NCBI GenBank assembly: GCA_905182225.1
Contig: CAJJAJ010000017.1
Span: 1 to 33,712 of the forward strand
Reading direction: 5' to 3'
Source of the DNA: an uncultured Aquiluna sp.
Lineage (GTDB): Bacteria > Actinomycetota > Actinomycetes > Actinomycetales > Microbacteriaceae
Length of the DNA stretch: 33,712 bases
Part shown: positions 21,430-29,363 of the stretch, piece after piece
Layout: every line of letters begins with the position of its first letter
Position numbering within the stretch: the first letter of the stretch is position 1
Program-made: the position numbers and the translations under genes
The notes under the pieces: generated by a model
The model's input: the letters and a program-made list of their open reading frames with translations, nothing else
Database searches by the model: none
Told to the model about the DNA's origin: nothing

Positions 21430-23784
21430 ATGACCGATACATCGGAACGAATTGTAGACATTGATGTCTCTGCAGAAATGCAAGAGAGCTTCCTGGAATA
21501 CTCCTACTCTGTTATTTACTCAAGAGCCCTCCCTGATGCTAGAGACGGCCTAAAACCTGTTCAGCGAAGAATCATTTACCAAATGGGTGAGATGGGCCTG
21601 AAGTCCGACCGCGGACACGTGAAGTCGGCCAGGGTTACCGGTGAAGTCATGGGAAAACTTCACCCGCACGGAGATCAGGCAATCTACGACGCCCTGGTGA
21701 GGATGTCGCAGAATTTCTCACTGCGCCTTCCGCTAATAGACGGTCACGGAAACTTTGGAAGCCTCGATGACGGACCCGCCGCGGCAAGATACACCGAAGC
21801 CAGGCTTGCCAAGGCTGCAGAGGCTCTGAATCAAAGCCTCGACGAAGACGTAGTCGATTTCACACCAAACTACGATGCCCAGCTGACAGAGCCGTCAGTG
21901 CTACCCGCTGCCTTCCCAAACCTTCTAGTCAACGGTGCCAGCGGAATCGCAGTGGGTATGGCAACGAACATGCCGCCTCACAATTTGAAAGAGGTAGTTG
22001 CAGCTCTGCACTTACTGATCAAAAACCCAGAAGCCTCGCTTGACCAAATCATGCAAGTCCTGCCTGGCCCGGATCTACCAGCTGGCGCCGTAGCCCTGGT
22101 CGGCGACGGCCTGAGAGAGGCCTATTTGACGGGTCGAGGAACTTTTCGAACTCGAGCAAAGATCTCGGTTGAAATGGTTGGTCCGCGGCGCACCGGCTTG
22201 GTTATCACCGAACTGCCATACCTGGTCGGCCCAGAAAGAGTAATCGAGAAAATAAGGGACGCGGTCACCTCAAAGAAACTCGAAGGCATCCACAACGTCG
22301 TCGACCTGACCGATCGCGAAAACGGACTGCGACTAATCATTGAACTTAAGACCGGGTTCGATCCTGCTTCGGTCATTGACGCGCTGTATCGCCTGACTCC
22401 AATCGAAGAGAGCTTCGGCATAAATAACGTGGCGCTAGTCGAGGGCCGACCGCAGCAAATGCCATTGAAGGCCCTCCTGGAGGTTTACCTCAAGCATCGC
22501 ATTAGCGTGACTACTCGACGAAGCAAGAATCGATTAGACCGCAGGATGGGGAGGCTTCACCTGCTTGACGGCCTAGCGATCGCCGTACTCAACATCGACG
22601 AGATTATTGAGGTGATCAGAACTTCCGACACCGCCGACGCTGCTCGCGATCGACTCAAAACAGTGTTTGATCTCTCGGAGCTGCAATCCGATTACATTCT
22701 GGAACTTAGGCTTCGAAGACTCACCAGATTTAGCCTGATTGAGTTGGAAACAGAGGCTGACACACTTCGACAGGAAATCGCAAACCTCCAGCAACTGCTC
22801 GGTAGCGACGAACTAGTAAAGCGACTGGTCTCCAAGGAGCTTGACGAAGTCGCTGCAGAATTTGGGGACGCGAGGAGAACTCAATTGATCGATTCAGAGG
22901 GAGTTACTATCTCTCGAAAAGCAGTTCAGGTGACACAACTTGAGGACTCCCCCGCAACGGTGACTCTCGATGCACTTGGAAACCTTTTCCGCGCCGAACC
23001 TTCAACACAGACAGCTTCGGTGGCCGGGACTAGTATCAGCACTTCACTTCGAAAGGATGTTGGCCTAGTTACCTCCAAGGGTCGAATAATTAGGGTTCAC
23101 GTTTCTGACTTGCCGGCCATGTTGGCTGGTGTTTCAACAAATGCGTCCAGTGCAGATAAATTTCTTGGGCTGTCTGGAGAATCAGTGGTTGGAATAGCAG
23201 ACTGGTTGAGCGATGACACCTACGCGCTAGGAACGACAAACGGAGTTGTCAAGAGACTCTCCGGCCCCTTCCCTGACAAAGAAGAGGTCGGACTGATTGG
23301 CCTAAAGGACGGAGACAAAATAGTTGCCTTCACCGTCGCCGCCGATGACACTGAGCTGTGCTTCGTGACGAGCAGCGCGAATCTATTGATATTCCCTGCA
23401 AAATCTGTGAGACCGCAGGGGCTTAGTGCTAGCGGCATGTCGGGAATTTCATCACCCGAATCGCTGGTCATAAATTTCGGCGTCGTTGATTCGGGTTCGA
23501 ACCTGGTGACGGCAGCGAACTCTTCATTGGCTCTTGGTTCCACTGACTCAGGGGCGATAAAAATAACCCCTGTTGCAAATTACCCGCGGAAGGGCAGAGG
23601 AACCCAAGGCGTTAGATGTCACCGCTTCTTGAAAAATCAGGACCAGTTATATTTCGCAGCTCTCAGTTCTCCGAGTCCAGTACTGCTAAACCTCGATGGG
23701 TCTGAACTTCCAGTAATAGAGATAGACCAACGCCGGGATGGCAGTGGCACAGCTATCGATGACTATTTGGCGGCCGCCTACTAA
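21430..23784 (+). CDS. parC: DNA topoisomerase IV/gyrase-like subunit A (ParC)
   Basis: This type IIA topoisomerase A subunit cleaves and rejoins DNA through Tyr121 in AARYTEARL. The breakage-reunion domain starts EYSYSVIYSRALPDARDGLKPVQRR. A coiled-coil arm and gate follow, and the C-terminal part (about 500-784) has beta-pinwheel character, ending in the GTQGVRCHRF blade. The quinolone-resistance region reads GKLHPHGDQAIYDALVRM. Residue 83, usually Ser (or Thr/Ala), is Gln, while Asp87 is present. Because its partner gene and DUF7455 lie beside it, this is the ParC-type paralogue found in Microbacteriaceae rather than the gyrA next to the origin. The start has AGGA only 3 nt upstream. Its stop overlaps parE by 4 bp. 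Confidence 0.93.
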   Translation: MTDTSERIVDIDVSAEMQESFLEYSYSVIYSRALPDARDGLKPVQRRIIYQMGEMGLKSDRGHVKSARVTGEVMGKLHPHGDQAIYDALVRMSQNFSLRLPLIDGHGNFGSLDDGPAAARYTEARLAKAAEALNQSLDEDVVDFTPNYDAQLTEPSVLPAAFPNLLVNGASGIAVGMATNMPPHNLKEVVAALHLLIKNPEASLDQIMQVLPGPDLPAGAVALVGDGLREAYLTGRGTFRTRAKISVEMVGPRRTGLVITELPYLVGPERVIEKIRDAVTSKKLEGIHNVVDLTDRENGLRLIIELKTGFDPASVIDALYRLTPIEESFGINNVALVEGRPQQMPLKALLEVYLKHRISVTTRRSKNRLDRRMGRLHLLDGLAIAVLNIDEIIEVIRTSDTADAARDRLKTVFDLSELQSDYILELRLRRLTRFSLIELETEADTLRQEIANLQQLLGSDELVKRLVSKELDEVAAEFGDARRTQLIDSEGVTISRKAVQVTQLEDSPATVTLDALGNLFRAEPSTQTASVAGTSISTSLRKDVGLVTSKGRIIRVHVSDLPAMLAGVSTNASSADKFLGLSGESVVGIADWLSDDTYALGTTNGVVKRLSGPFPDKEEVGLIGLKDGDKIVAFTVAADDTELCFVTSSANLLIFPAKSVRPQGLSASGMSGISSPESLVINFGVVDSGSNLVTAANSSLALGSTDSGAIKITPVANYPRKGRGTQGVRCHRFLKNQDQLYFAALSSPSPVLLNLDGSELPVIEIDQRRDGSGTAIDDYLAAAY

Positions 23785-25835
23785 GCGTCGATTTTCTCTC
23801 TGTCAAAATCGTCCGCTGAGTCAACAATAAAATCTCGCCTTGGAGCTACTTCGTTACCCATTAGTAGTTCGAAAGTGCGTTCCCCAGCTGCAGCATCAAC
23901 CGCCGTGATGCGACGAAGCATTCGGTTGGCCGGCTGCATCGTGGTCTCAGCCAGCTGATCCGCATCCATTTCTCCGAGTCCCTTATAGCGTTGAATCGGC
24001 TGCTTATAAGTTTTTCCAGCCTTCTCGAGGCTCCTAAGAAGGTCCGTCAACTCCTGCTGTGAGTAGGTGTAAATAACTTCTTTGTTGCGGCCTGCCGTCT
24101 CAACTCGGTGAAGCGGAGGAACGGCCGCGTAAACCCTTCCTGCTTCTACAAGCGGTCGCATGTATCGGAAAAACAGCGTCAGCAGCAAGGTTCTAATGTG
24201 AGCACCATCAACGTCGGCATCGCTCATGAGAATAATCTTCTCGTATCGAACCTGGTCCAGATCAAAAGTTCGACCTGAGCCCGCTCCAAGTACCTGGATA
24301 ATTGCAGCGCACTCGGCGTTGGAAAGCATGTCAGACAGAGATGCCTTCTGGACGTTTAGGATTTTTCCACGAATTGGAAGTAACGCCTGAAAGGCAGAAT
24401 CACGGGCCAGCTTAGCTGTCCCCAACGCGCTATCACCTTCAACGATGAACAGCTCAGAACCAACGGTCGCGTTACCGCGACAATCAACAAGCTTGCTAGG
24501 TAACGACGACGATTCCAGAGCGTTTTTCCTGCGTTGAGTGTCTTTCAGGCTTCGGGCGCTAATTCGCGTCTTAGCTTCGCTGACCACTTTGTCAAGTAGA
24601 GCGTCGACCTCGGCCTTTGTTCCTCGAATCTTGCCAGCAAGAAGCTCATCGGCCCATTTGGCAACCGAGTTTGCAACAATGGCCTTTATGGCAGGAGTGC
24701 CGAGGGTTTCCTTGGTCTGGCCTTCGAATTGTGGCTCCGGAAAACTCACTGACACAACGGCAGTAAGCCCCGCCATGACGTCATCCCGCTCAATCCTTAA
24801 AGAAGTCGCCTTCAGTTTTCTAGCATTCACCTCGATAGCGGCCCTGAAGGACTTAAGTAAGGCCTGCTCGAAGCCGGTGAGGTGAGAGCCGCCTTTAGGC
24901 GTTGAGATTATGTTTACGAAAGATTTGACCTTGGTATCAAAACCAGAGCCCCATCGCAATGCGACGTCCACGACACAATTTCGTTCTACCTCTTTGCTCT
25001 TCATGGAGCCAGAGGCTTCGTCTAATACTGGAACTGTTTCCCGAAAGGTAGTCGTCTCCTGGATCCGTCGGCTTGCCAACACCGGCCCGTCGTTTGCCAA
25101 GTACTCCACATATTCAGTGATGCCCCCCTCGAAGACAAACTCTTGACTGACTTCAGAAAGCTCATCATGGACGCTCAGGACCAACCCGGGAACCAAAAAA
25201 GCAGTCTGTCTTAGCCGGCCTTCCAAGTCCTGCATTTGAAAGTCCGCACCTGGCTCAAAAATTTGTGAGTCGGGCCAATATCGAACCCTCGTGCCGGTTT
25301 TTGACTTGGCAACTTTGCCAACGACCCTAAGCTCGCTCTTATCAACAAAAGGTCTGAAGTCCGCATCTGGACCAACACCAGCAAACACTCCCGGCTCACC
25401 CCTGTGGAAAGACATGGCCCAAGTTTGACCGGCGCGATCAACCTCAACATCGAGGCGAGAGCTCAGGGCGTTCACTACCGAAGCTCCTACCCCGTGGAGA
25501 CCACCCGATGCGCCGTAGGATCCTCCACCAAACTTCCCACCGGCATGCAGCTTTGTAAACACGACTTCAACGCCGGAAAGACCCGTTCTTGGCTCTATGT
25601 CAACAGGGACTCCTCGGCCGTCGTCTTGGACCGTAATCGAACCGTCGGTATGAATAAAAACGCCAATGGACTTCCCGTGTCCCGCGAGGGCTTCATCGAC
25701 TGAGTTATCAATTATCTCCCATAGACAATGCATGAGGCCACGACCGTCGGTCGAGCCGATATACATCCCTGGTCTTTTTCGAACCGCTTCAAGTCCCTCA
25801 AGGACTGAAAGGTGTCTCGCTGAGTAATCATCCAC
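23781..25835 (-). CDS. parE: DNA topoisomerase IV/gyrase-like subunit B (ParE)
   Basis: The ATPase subunit partnering the adjacent ParC. The GHKL ATP site is visible in LWEIIDNSVDEALAG (Asn44), QDDGRGVPVDI, and the lid GGKFGGGSYGASGGLHGVGASVVN. The TOPRIM domain has FIVEGDSALGTAKLARD and the metal-binding SDADVDGAHIRTLLLTLFF, and the C-terminal YKGLGEMDADQLAETTM is intact. I choose GTG 25835, giving 684 residues that start MDDYSARHLSVLEGL as in the family. A -10 box lies 6 nt upstream. A longer frame opens at TTG 25904, but its 23 extra residues match nothing known. The gene converges on parC. Confidence 0.93.
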   Translation of the reverse strand: MDDYSARHLSVLEGLEAVRKRPGMYIGSTDGRGLMHCLWEIIDNSVDEALAGHGKSIGVFIHTDGSITVQDDGRGVPVDIEPRTGLSGVEVVFTKLHAGGKFGGGSYGASGGLHGVGASVVNALSSRLDVEVDRAGQTWAMSFHRGEPGVFAGVGPDADFRPFVDKSELRVVGKVAKSKTGTRVRYWPDSQIFEPGADFQMQDLEGRLRQTAFLVPGLVLSVHDELSEVSQEFVFEGGITEYVEYLANDGPVLASRRIQETTTFRETVPVLDEASGSMKSKEVERNCVVDVALRWGSGFDTKVKSFVNIISTPKGGSHLTGFEQALLKSFRAAIEVNARKLKATSLRIERDDVMAGLTAVVSVSFPEPQFEGQTKETLGTPAIKAIVANSVAKWADELLAGKIRGTKAEVDALLDKVVSEAKTRISARSLKDTQRRKNALESSSLPSKLVDCRGNATVGSELFIVEGDSALGTAKLARDSAFQALLPIRGKILNVQKASLSDMLSNAECAAIIQVLGAGSGRTFDLDQVRYEKIILMSDADVDGAHIRTLLLTLFFRYMRPLVEAGRVYAAVPPLHRVETAGRNKEVIYTYSQQELTDLLRSLEKAGKTYKQPIQRYKGLGEMDADQLAETTMQPANRMLRRITAVDAAAGERTFELLMGNEVAPRRDFIVDSADDFDREKIDA

Positions 25836-25841
25836 CTCGAA

Positions 25842-25847
25842 ACAATA
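25842..25847 (-). promoter_or_regulatory. -10 box of parE (leaderless start)
   Basis: On the minus strand TATTGT is followed by 6 nt (TTCGAG) and then GTG 25835. It supports this start over TTG 25904. No ribosome binding site precedes the GTG. Confidence 0.4.
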
Positions 25848-25932
25848 ACCCTGGTTCGCACCTGAACCGCCGCGCCACTTCGCCGTAAGAGAAACTGGCT
25901 TCAAATGTCACATGCATTTGAGTCAACCGTGG

Positions 25933-25938
25933 TTTAAT
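25933..25938 (+). promoter_or_regulatory. -10 box of the DUF7455 gene (leaderless start)
   Basis: TTTAAT (five of six consensus positions) is followed by 7 nt and then ATG 25946, with an upstream TGG that may act as an extended -10. There is no ribosome binding site. Confidence 0.45.
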
Positions 25939-25945
25939 AGAGCTA

Positions 25946-26143
25946 ATGGAAAACATGACGGAAACCACGAAGCTATTGGTTAGCGACCGCTGCGATGTTT
26001 GCGGAGCTCAGGCATACATGAGAGTTCAATTAGCTGGCGGTGAGTTGCTGTTTTGCGCACATCACGGAAATGCCAATAAGGCAAAGTTGGAGCCAATCAC
26101 TCTGGGATGGCACGACCAAAGCTCCGACCTAAACCAGGCTTAG
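25946..26143 (+). CDS. DUF7455 small zinc-binding protein
   Basis: A 65-residue protein of the actinobacterial DUF7455 family. DRCDVCGAQAYMRVQLAGG supplies Cys16 and Cys19, and ELLFCAHHG supplies Cys37, His39 and His40. Together these look like a compact zinc site. The function is unknown. The gene is conserved beside the parE-like gene in actinobacteria, here divergent from it. The start is ATG 25946, with a -10 box 7 nt upstream, and ATG 25955 is a possible alternative. A 57-nt gap containing only weak hairpins separates it from the convergent gatD-like gene. Confidence 0.85.
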   Translation: MENMTETTKLLVSDRCDVCGAQAYMRVQLAGGELLFCAHHGNANKAKLEPITLGWHDQSSDLNQA

Positions 26144-26200
26144 AACAACACCCCAAGCTGTTTCCTTGTAAAGGGTGCCTTTAGTCCTAGGGACCTTGAG

Positions 26201-26767
26201 TTACGTTGGGATTGACTCTCTAATAGCCTCAACCCAATCGAGCATCTGCGGTTTCCAGTCTGCCGAAGAACCTCCGCAAGCTAGAAGCATCTGGTCTAAT
26301 AATGTTGGATTCTTCGCCAAAATCGGCCCGAATAGTGTGGTGCCTATGAAGTCACCATTCCGAACGAAATCAAGATTCAGTAGCGAACTATTTCGATAGC
26401 CGACAATTGGTCCGGCGTCTAGAGTGTCAACCGTTCTAAACTCGCTGGTGATCGGCCCGAGCTTTGGGGTTTCAAGCCACGAAACCTGAGATGCCAAAAA
26501 CTCATAGCTTGAACCAATAACCAGCGTTGCGAGACCGGCTGAGTGCCTTTTTTGCAACGCAGGGGCTAAGGCTAAAAGCTCTATCCCGTATTCTCGAAGT
26601 GCCGCGCGACTTGCGTCGCCAACTATCACAAAATCGGCCGAATCTGGGTCGGTAACTTCATCAAACAACACGGATTGTTGGCTAAGAAAATAGTTCAAAA
26701 CCGACAGGTTCCCCTGATCGCCGTTGTTATCAAAGTAGTCCTTGTGAAAACTGAAGTAGCTACTCAC
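26201..26767 (-). CDS. GatD-like glutamine amidotransferase homologue lacking catalytic Cys and His
   Basis: GatD normally hydrolyses glutamine and passes ammonia to MurT for amidation of D-glutamate in lipid II. Homology here is clear. GDQGN (16-20) matches the family GDxGN. DFVIVGDASRAALREY matches the GGG loop strand. VIGSSYEFLA (83-92) aligns with ICGGYQFLG. IGTTLFGPILAKNP (141-154) aligns with the GTYLHGPILPKN motif. The nucleophile Cys is replaced by Gly85 and the catalytic His by Phe146. The glycine-rich loop is also lost, and the protein is 188 residues instead of about 240. Glutaminase activity is therefore ruled out on known chemistry. The GTG start overlaps the murT stop (GTGA), so the frame is maintained and coupled. 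Confidence 0.85.
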   Translation of the reverse strand: MSSYFSFHKDYFDNNGDQGNLSVLNYFLSQQSVLFDEVTDPDSADFVIVGDASRAALREYGIELLALAPALQKRHSAGLATLVIGSSYEFLASQVSWLETPKLGPITSEFRTVDTLDAGPIVGYRNSSLLNLDFVRNGDFIGTTLFGPILAKNPTLLDQMLLACGGSSADWKPQMLDWVEAIRESIPT

Positions 26768-27966
26768 TTTGCCAACCCCCAGTGTCTTCTAACTCGACGC
26801 ATTGCGTCTGCGCTAAACAAGACAGTATGACCCGTCCCTTGTAGCGCGAGGAAATTATCCGCTGCAGCGTTCGCATCTTGAATCACAGCGCCTACTTCTA
26901 TACCCGCAACCGCCAATCTCAAGGCGAGCTCATGAGCATTGAATCCGCCGACGATGTCCACCCTCTCTAGCTTCGAAAAATCGACTGTCCAGAGCCAGCT
27001 TGGATCATGAATGTCTCGGCCAGCCATGAGCATCAGTGGAGTGTTGTCTGACCTAAGCTCATCTAGGTTCAGCTGAAAACTAGTGGGGTTTTGAACCAAA
27101 CGAATAGTCACATCGAGGCCAGAAATTTTCACCTTTTCGTTTCGTGCGAACACCGGCTTCAGTTCCTTGAGGACGTGGGCAATAGTACTAGTCGAAGGTT
27201 CAATTAGCTGGTGAAGGGCGGCAACGGCCGCTGTCAGATTGAGCGCCTGGTGATCTGGTAATCCTGTGGTGAGGAACTTAGTCTTACCTTCCGAATTCAA
27301 CACCACGCAGTCGGTTCCAGCATGAGCAAAATTGGCGATGACCGGGTGAGAACCGAAATTTAGCGCATAGACCGGATTGGAAATCTTGGCCAGCTCTGAG
27401 GACAATCCGAACCCAACTACGGGTGCCTTAAATTGCAATTGGGCTAGGTTTTTATCGCTGGTATTTAGGACGACTACCTTGGCAGCTGACCCTATTTTGC
27501 TCAGCATCTCTATGACGTCATCCGGGTCATTGAATCGGTCTAGCTGATCAGAAAGAACATTCGTGAGAACTGCTAGCCGAACATCGAGCTCGCCAGCAAG
27601 AACTGCCCCGTGGCCCTCGTCGAATTCCAATACCGCTATGTCCGAGTCCAGACGGCCTCGCCAGTTACCTTGTTTCAAAACGGCCGCAACTAGACCCTGC
27701 CGAATGTTTGCTGTACTGCTATTTGTAAAGACGCGAAGACCGTGTGCTTCTAGCAAGTTGACTAGGTAGCTGGTGGTCGATGATTTTCCTGCCGAGCCGG
27801 ATACGACAACCAAACCTAGATCCAAGGATGCAAGGGCATTCGAAAGTAGATGTGGATCAAATTTATTTGCAACCACACCTGGAAGCGCAGAGCCTCCGCC
27901 TGGCCGGACTAAACGAACGAGAAAACGTAAGAGCTTCCCGATCAAGACCGCCAGGATGGAACGCAT
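26764..27966 (-). CDS. MurT-like Mur ligase without the zinc ribbon
   Basis: MurT is the ATP-dependent ligase subunit of lipid II isoglutaminyl synthase. The 400 residues include a basic hydrophobic N-terminus, the P-loop GSAGKSSTT (57-65), TNSSTANIRQGLVAAVL, and EFDE (114-117). The Mur-family VLTNVLSDQLDRF (133-145) follows, then the C-terminal VQNPTSF and PSWLWTVDF (322-330). Typical MurT proteins insert a four-cysteine zinc ribbon in the central domain. This protein contains only one cysteine in total (Cys220), so the ribbon is gone. The usual SW(I/L)WD motif reads SWLWT. The ATG follows the sigA stop with no gap (TAAATG). The ligase core appears functional; the acceptor or amine donor may have changed. 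Confidence 0.87.
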   Translation of the reverse strand: MRSILAVLIGKLLRFLVRLVRPGGGSALPGVVANKFDPHLLSNALASLDLGLVVVSGSAGKSSTTSYLVNLLEAHGLRVFTNSSTANIRQGLVAAVLKQGNWRGRLDSDIAVLEFDEGHGAVLAGELDVRLAVLTNVLSDQLDRFNDPDDVIEMLSKIGSAAKVVVLNTSDKNLAQLQFKAPVVGFGLSSELAKISNPVYALNFGSHPVIANFAHAGTDCVVLNSEGKTKFLTTGLPDHQALNLTAAVAALHQLIEPSTSTIAHVLKELKPVFARNEKVKISGLDVTIRLVQNPTSFQLNLDELRSDNTPLMLMAGRDIHDPSWLWTVDFSKLERVDIVGGFNAHELALRLAVAGIEVGAVIQDANAAADNFLALQGTGHTVLFSADAMRRVRRHWGLAK

Positions 27967-29229
27967 TTAGCCGTCCAGGTAGTCGCGAAGAAGCTGTGAT
28001 CTAGACGGGTGTCGAAGCTTCGACATGGTCTTGGATTCGATTTGCCGTATGCGCTCTCTGGTCACGCCGAACTTTTCGCCGATCTGGTCAAGAGTCATCT
28101 GCACGCCATCACCCAGACCAAAACGGGAGCGAATAACCCCAGCCTCACGTGGATGCAAACTATCCAAGACTCGCTCTAATTCTTGTTGAAGCATTGTGAA
28201 GCCCACAGCATCGGCCGGGACAACTGCCTCGGTGTCCTCGATCAAGTCGCCAAATTCGCTGTCACCATCCTCTCCCAAAGGAGTAGAAAGCGAGATTGGC
28301 TCTCTGCCGTACTTTTGGACCTCGACAACTTTTTCAGGTGTCATATCCAATTCAGCTGCCAGTTCATCAGGGGTCGGTTCCCTACCTAGATCTTGCAGCA
28401 ACTGACGCTGCACTCGCGCAAGTTTGTTTATAACTTCAACCATGTGAACTGGGATACGAATGGTTCGCGCCTGGTCTGCCATCGCACGGGTAATGGCCTG
28501 CCTAATCCACCAAGTCGCGTACGTGGAAAACTTAAAGCCCTTCGTGTAGTCGAATTTTTCTACCGCACGAATCAAACCGAGGTTTCCCTCTTGAATCAAA
28601 TCTAGGAATTGCATGCCGCGTCCCGTGTAGCGCTTAGCCAGCGAGACCACTAGACGAAGGTTCGCCTCCAAAAGGTGCGACTTCGAACGCTTTCCGTCCT
28701 TCACGACCCAGTTCAGGTCTCTACGATCAGCCGGGGCAAGCTTGGATTCGGTGGCAAGCTTATCCTCTGCAAACAAACCGGCCTCAATGCGCTTCGCGAG
28801 CTCAACTTCCAGCTCAGCATTTAGTAGCGCAACTTTTCCGATTTGCTTTAAGTAGTCCTTGACAGGATCAGCCGTAGCTCCGGTAATTGCAAGATTTTGG
28901 ACTGGGATGTCATCTTCATCATCATTAATGACGAGAGCACCCTTGGGTAGCTCAATTGCAGCAGTTACTGGGTCTGAGTCGCTATCCAAGCTCAAGTCGA
29001 CAGCCAGAGTTGCCTCCGAAACGATGTCTGCTACTGAAGCTTCTTTTTTAGCTCTTGGCTTTGACGTTGTTTTTTTCGCAGGGGCCTTTGCGGCCGCAAC
29101 CGCATCTTTCTTTGGCGTCGCCTTCGCTGGCTTGACGCTTGCCGTATTGGGAGAAGCTTTAGTTGCCTTCTTAGGAGCAGCTTTGGCGGCGGCTTCAGTC
29201 GAAGATTCCTTGGCTTTCGCCTTTGACAC
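27967..29229 (-). CDS. sigA: Primary RNA polymerase sigma factor
   Basis: The 420-residue housekeeping sigma factor (RpoD/SigA/HrdB). Residues 1-70 are an Ala/Lys/Pro-rich disordered tail. Region 1.2 includes [16 protein letters not shown]. Region 2 reads [20 protein letters not shown], then [18 protein letters not shown], covering -10 recognition. Region 3 follows at HMVEVINKL. Region 4 has LTLDQIG-type sequence ([21 protein letters not shown]) for -35 recognition, ending LRDYLDG. The GTG start has a -10 box 7 nt upstream. Two genes, murT-like and gatD-like, follow with no gap or with overlap, so they share the sigA transcript. Confidence 0.97.
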   Translation of the reverse strand: MSKAKAKESSTEAAAKAAPKKATKASPNTASVKPAKATPKKDAVAAAKAPAKKTTSKPRAKKEASVADIVSEATLAVDLSLDSDSDPVTAAIELPKGALVINDDEDDIPVQNLAITGATADPVKDYLKQIGKVALLNAELEVELAKRIEAGLFAEDKLATESKLAPADRRDLNWVVKDGKRSKSHLLEANLRLVVSLAKRYTGRGMQFLDLIQEGNLGLIRAVEKFDYTKGFKFSTYATWWIRQAITRAMADQARTIRIPVHMVEVINKLARVQRQLLQDLGREPTPDELAAELDMTPEKVVEVQKYGREPISLSTPLGEDGDSEFGDLIEDTEAVVPADAVGFTMLQQELERVLDSLHPREAGVIRSRFGLGDGVQMTLDQIGEKFGVTRERIRQIESKTMSKLRHPSRSQLLRDYLDG

Positions 29230-29236
29230 TGTTGCG

Positions 29237-29242
29237 ATGATA
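29237..29242 (-). promoter_or_regulatory. -10 box of sigA (leaderless start)
   Basis: On the minus strand TATCAT is followed by 7 nt and then GTG 29229. The ribosome binding site is absent. A perfect TTGACA lies further upstream at 29273-29278, but its 30-bp spacing to this box is too long to pair with it. Confidence 0.45.
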
Positions 29243-29363
29243 GACCTCGCTCTTGGGCAGACTTTAAACCCTTGTCAAGTCTTGCGACCTGAAAGGGCTT
29301 CGAACAATTAGTATGCCACTGTTTTCCGTTGACATAACCTATAAAAGGTAATTCGAGTGAACT

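Noticed and set aside
25836-25904. N-terminal extension of ParE from TTG 25904
   Set aside because: The family N-terminus begins at the DDYSARHL segment, and GTG 25835 has a -10 box at the right distance. The TTG has neither support.
26144-26200. Short hairpins (TAAAGG/CCTTTA and GTCC/GGAC) between DUF7455 and the gatD-like gene
   Set aside because: The stems are 4-6 bp and lack T-runs, too weak to call terminators.
29273-29278. Perfect TTGACA upstream of sigA on the minus strand
   Set aside because: No -10 element lies 16-19 bp downstream, and the TATCAT box is 30 bp away. It may be chance.
29300-29330. SigR/SigH-like promoter (GGAA, then GTT) upstream of sigA
   Set aside because: The spacing of about 17 between GGAAA and GTT is shorter than the usual 18-19 and the first element is imperfect. 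Attractive because Streptomyces hrdB has such a promoter, but too weak to claim.
29329-29345. TTGACA followed by TATAAA on the plus strand
   Set aside because: The two hexamers are only 5 bp apart, and no plus-strand gene starts nearby.
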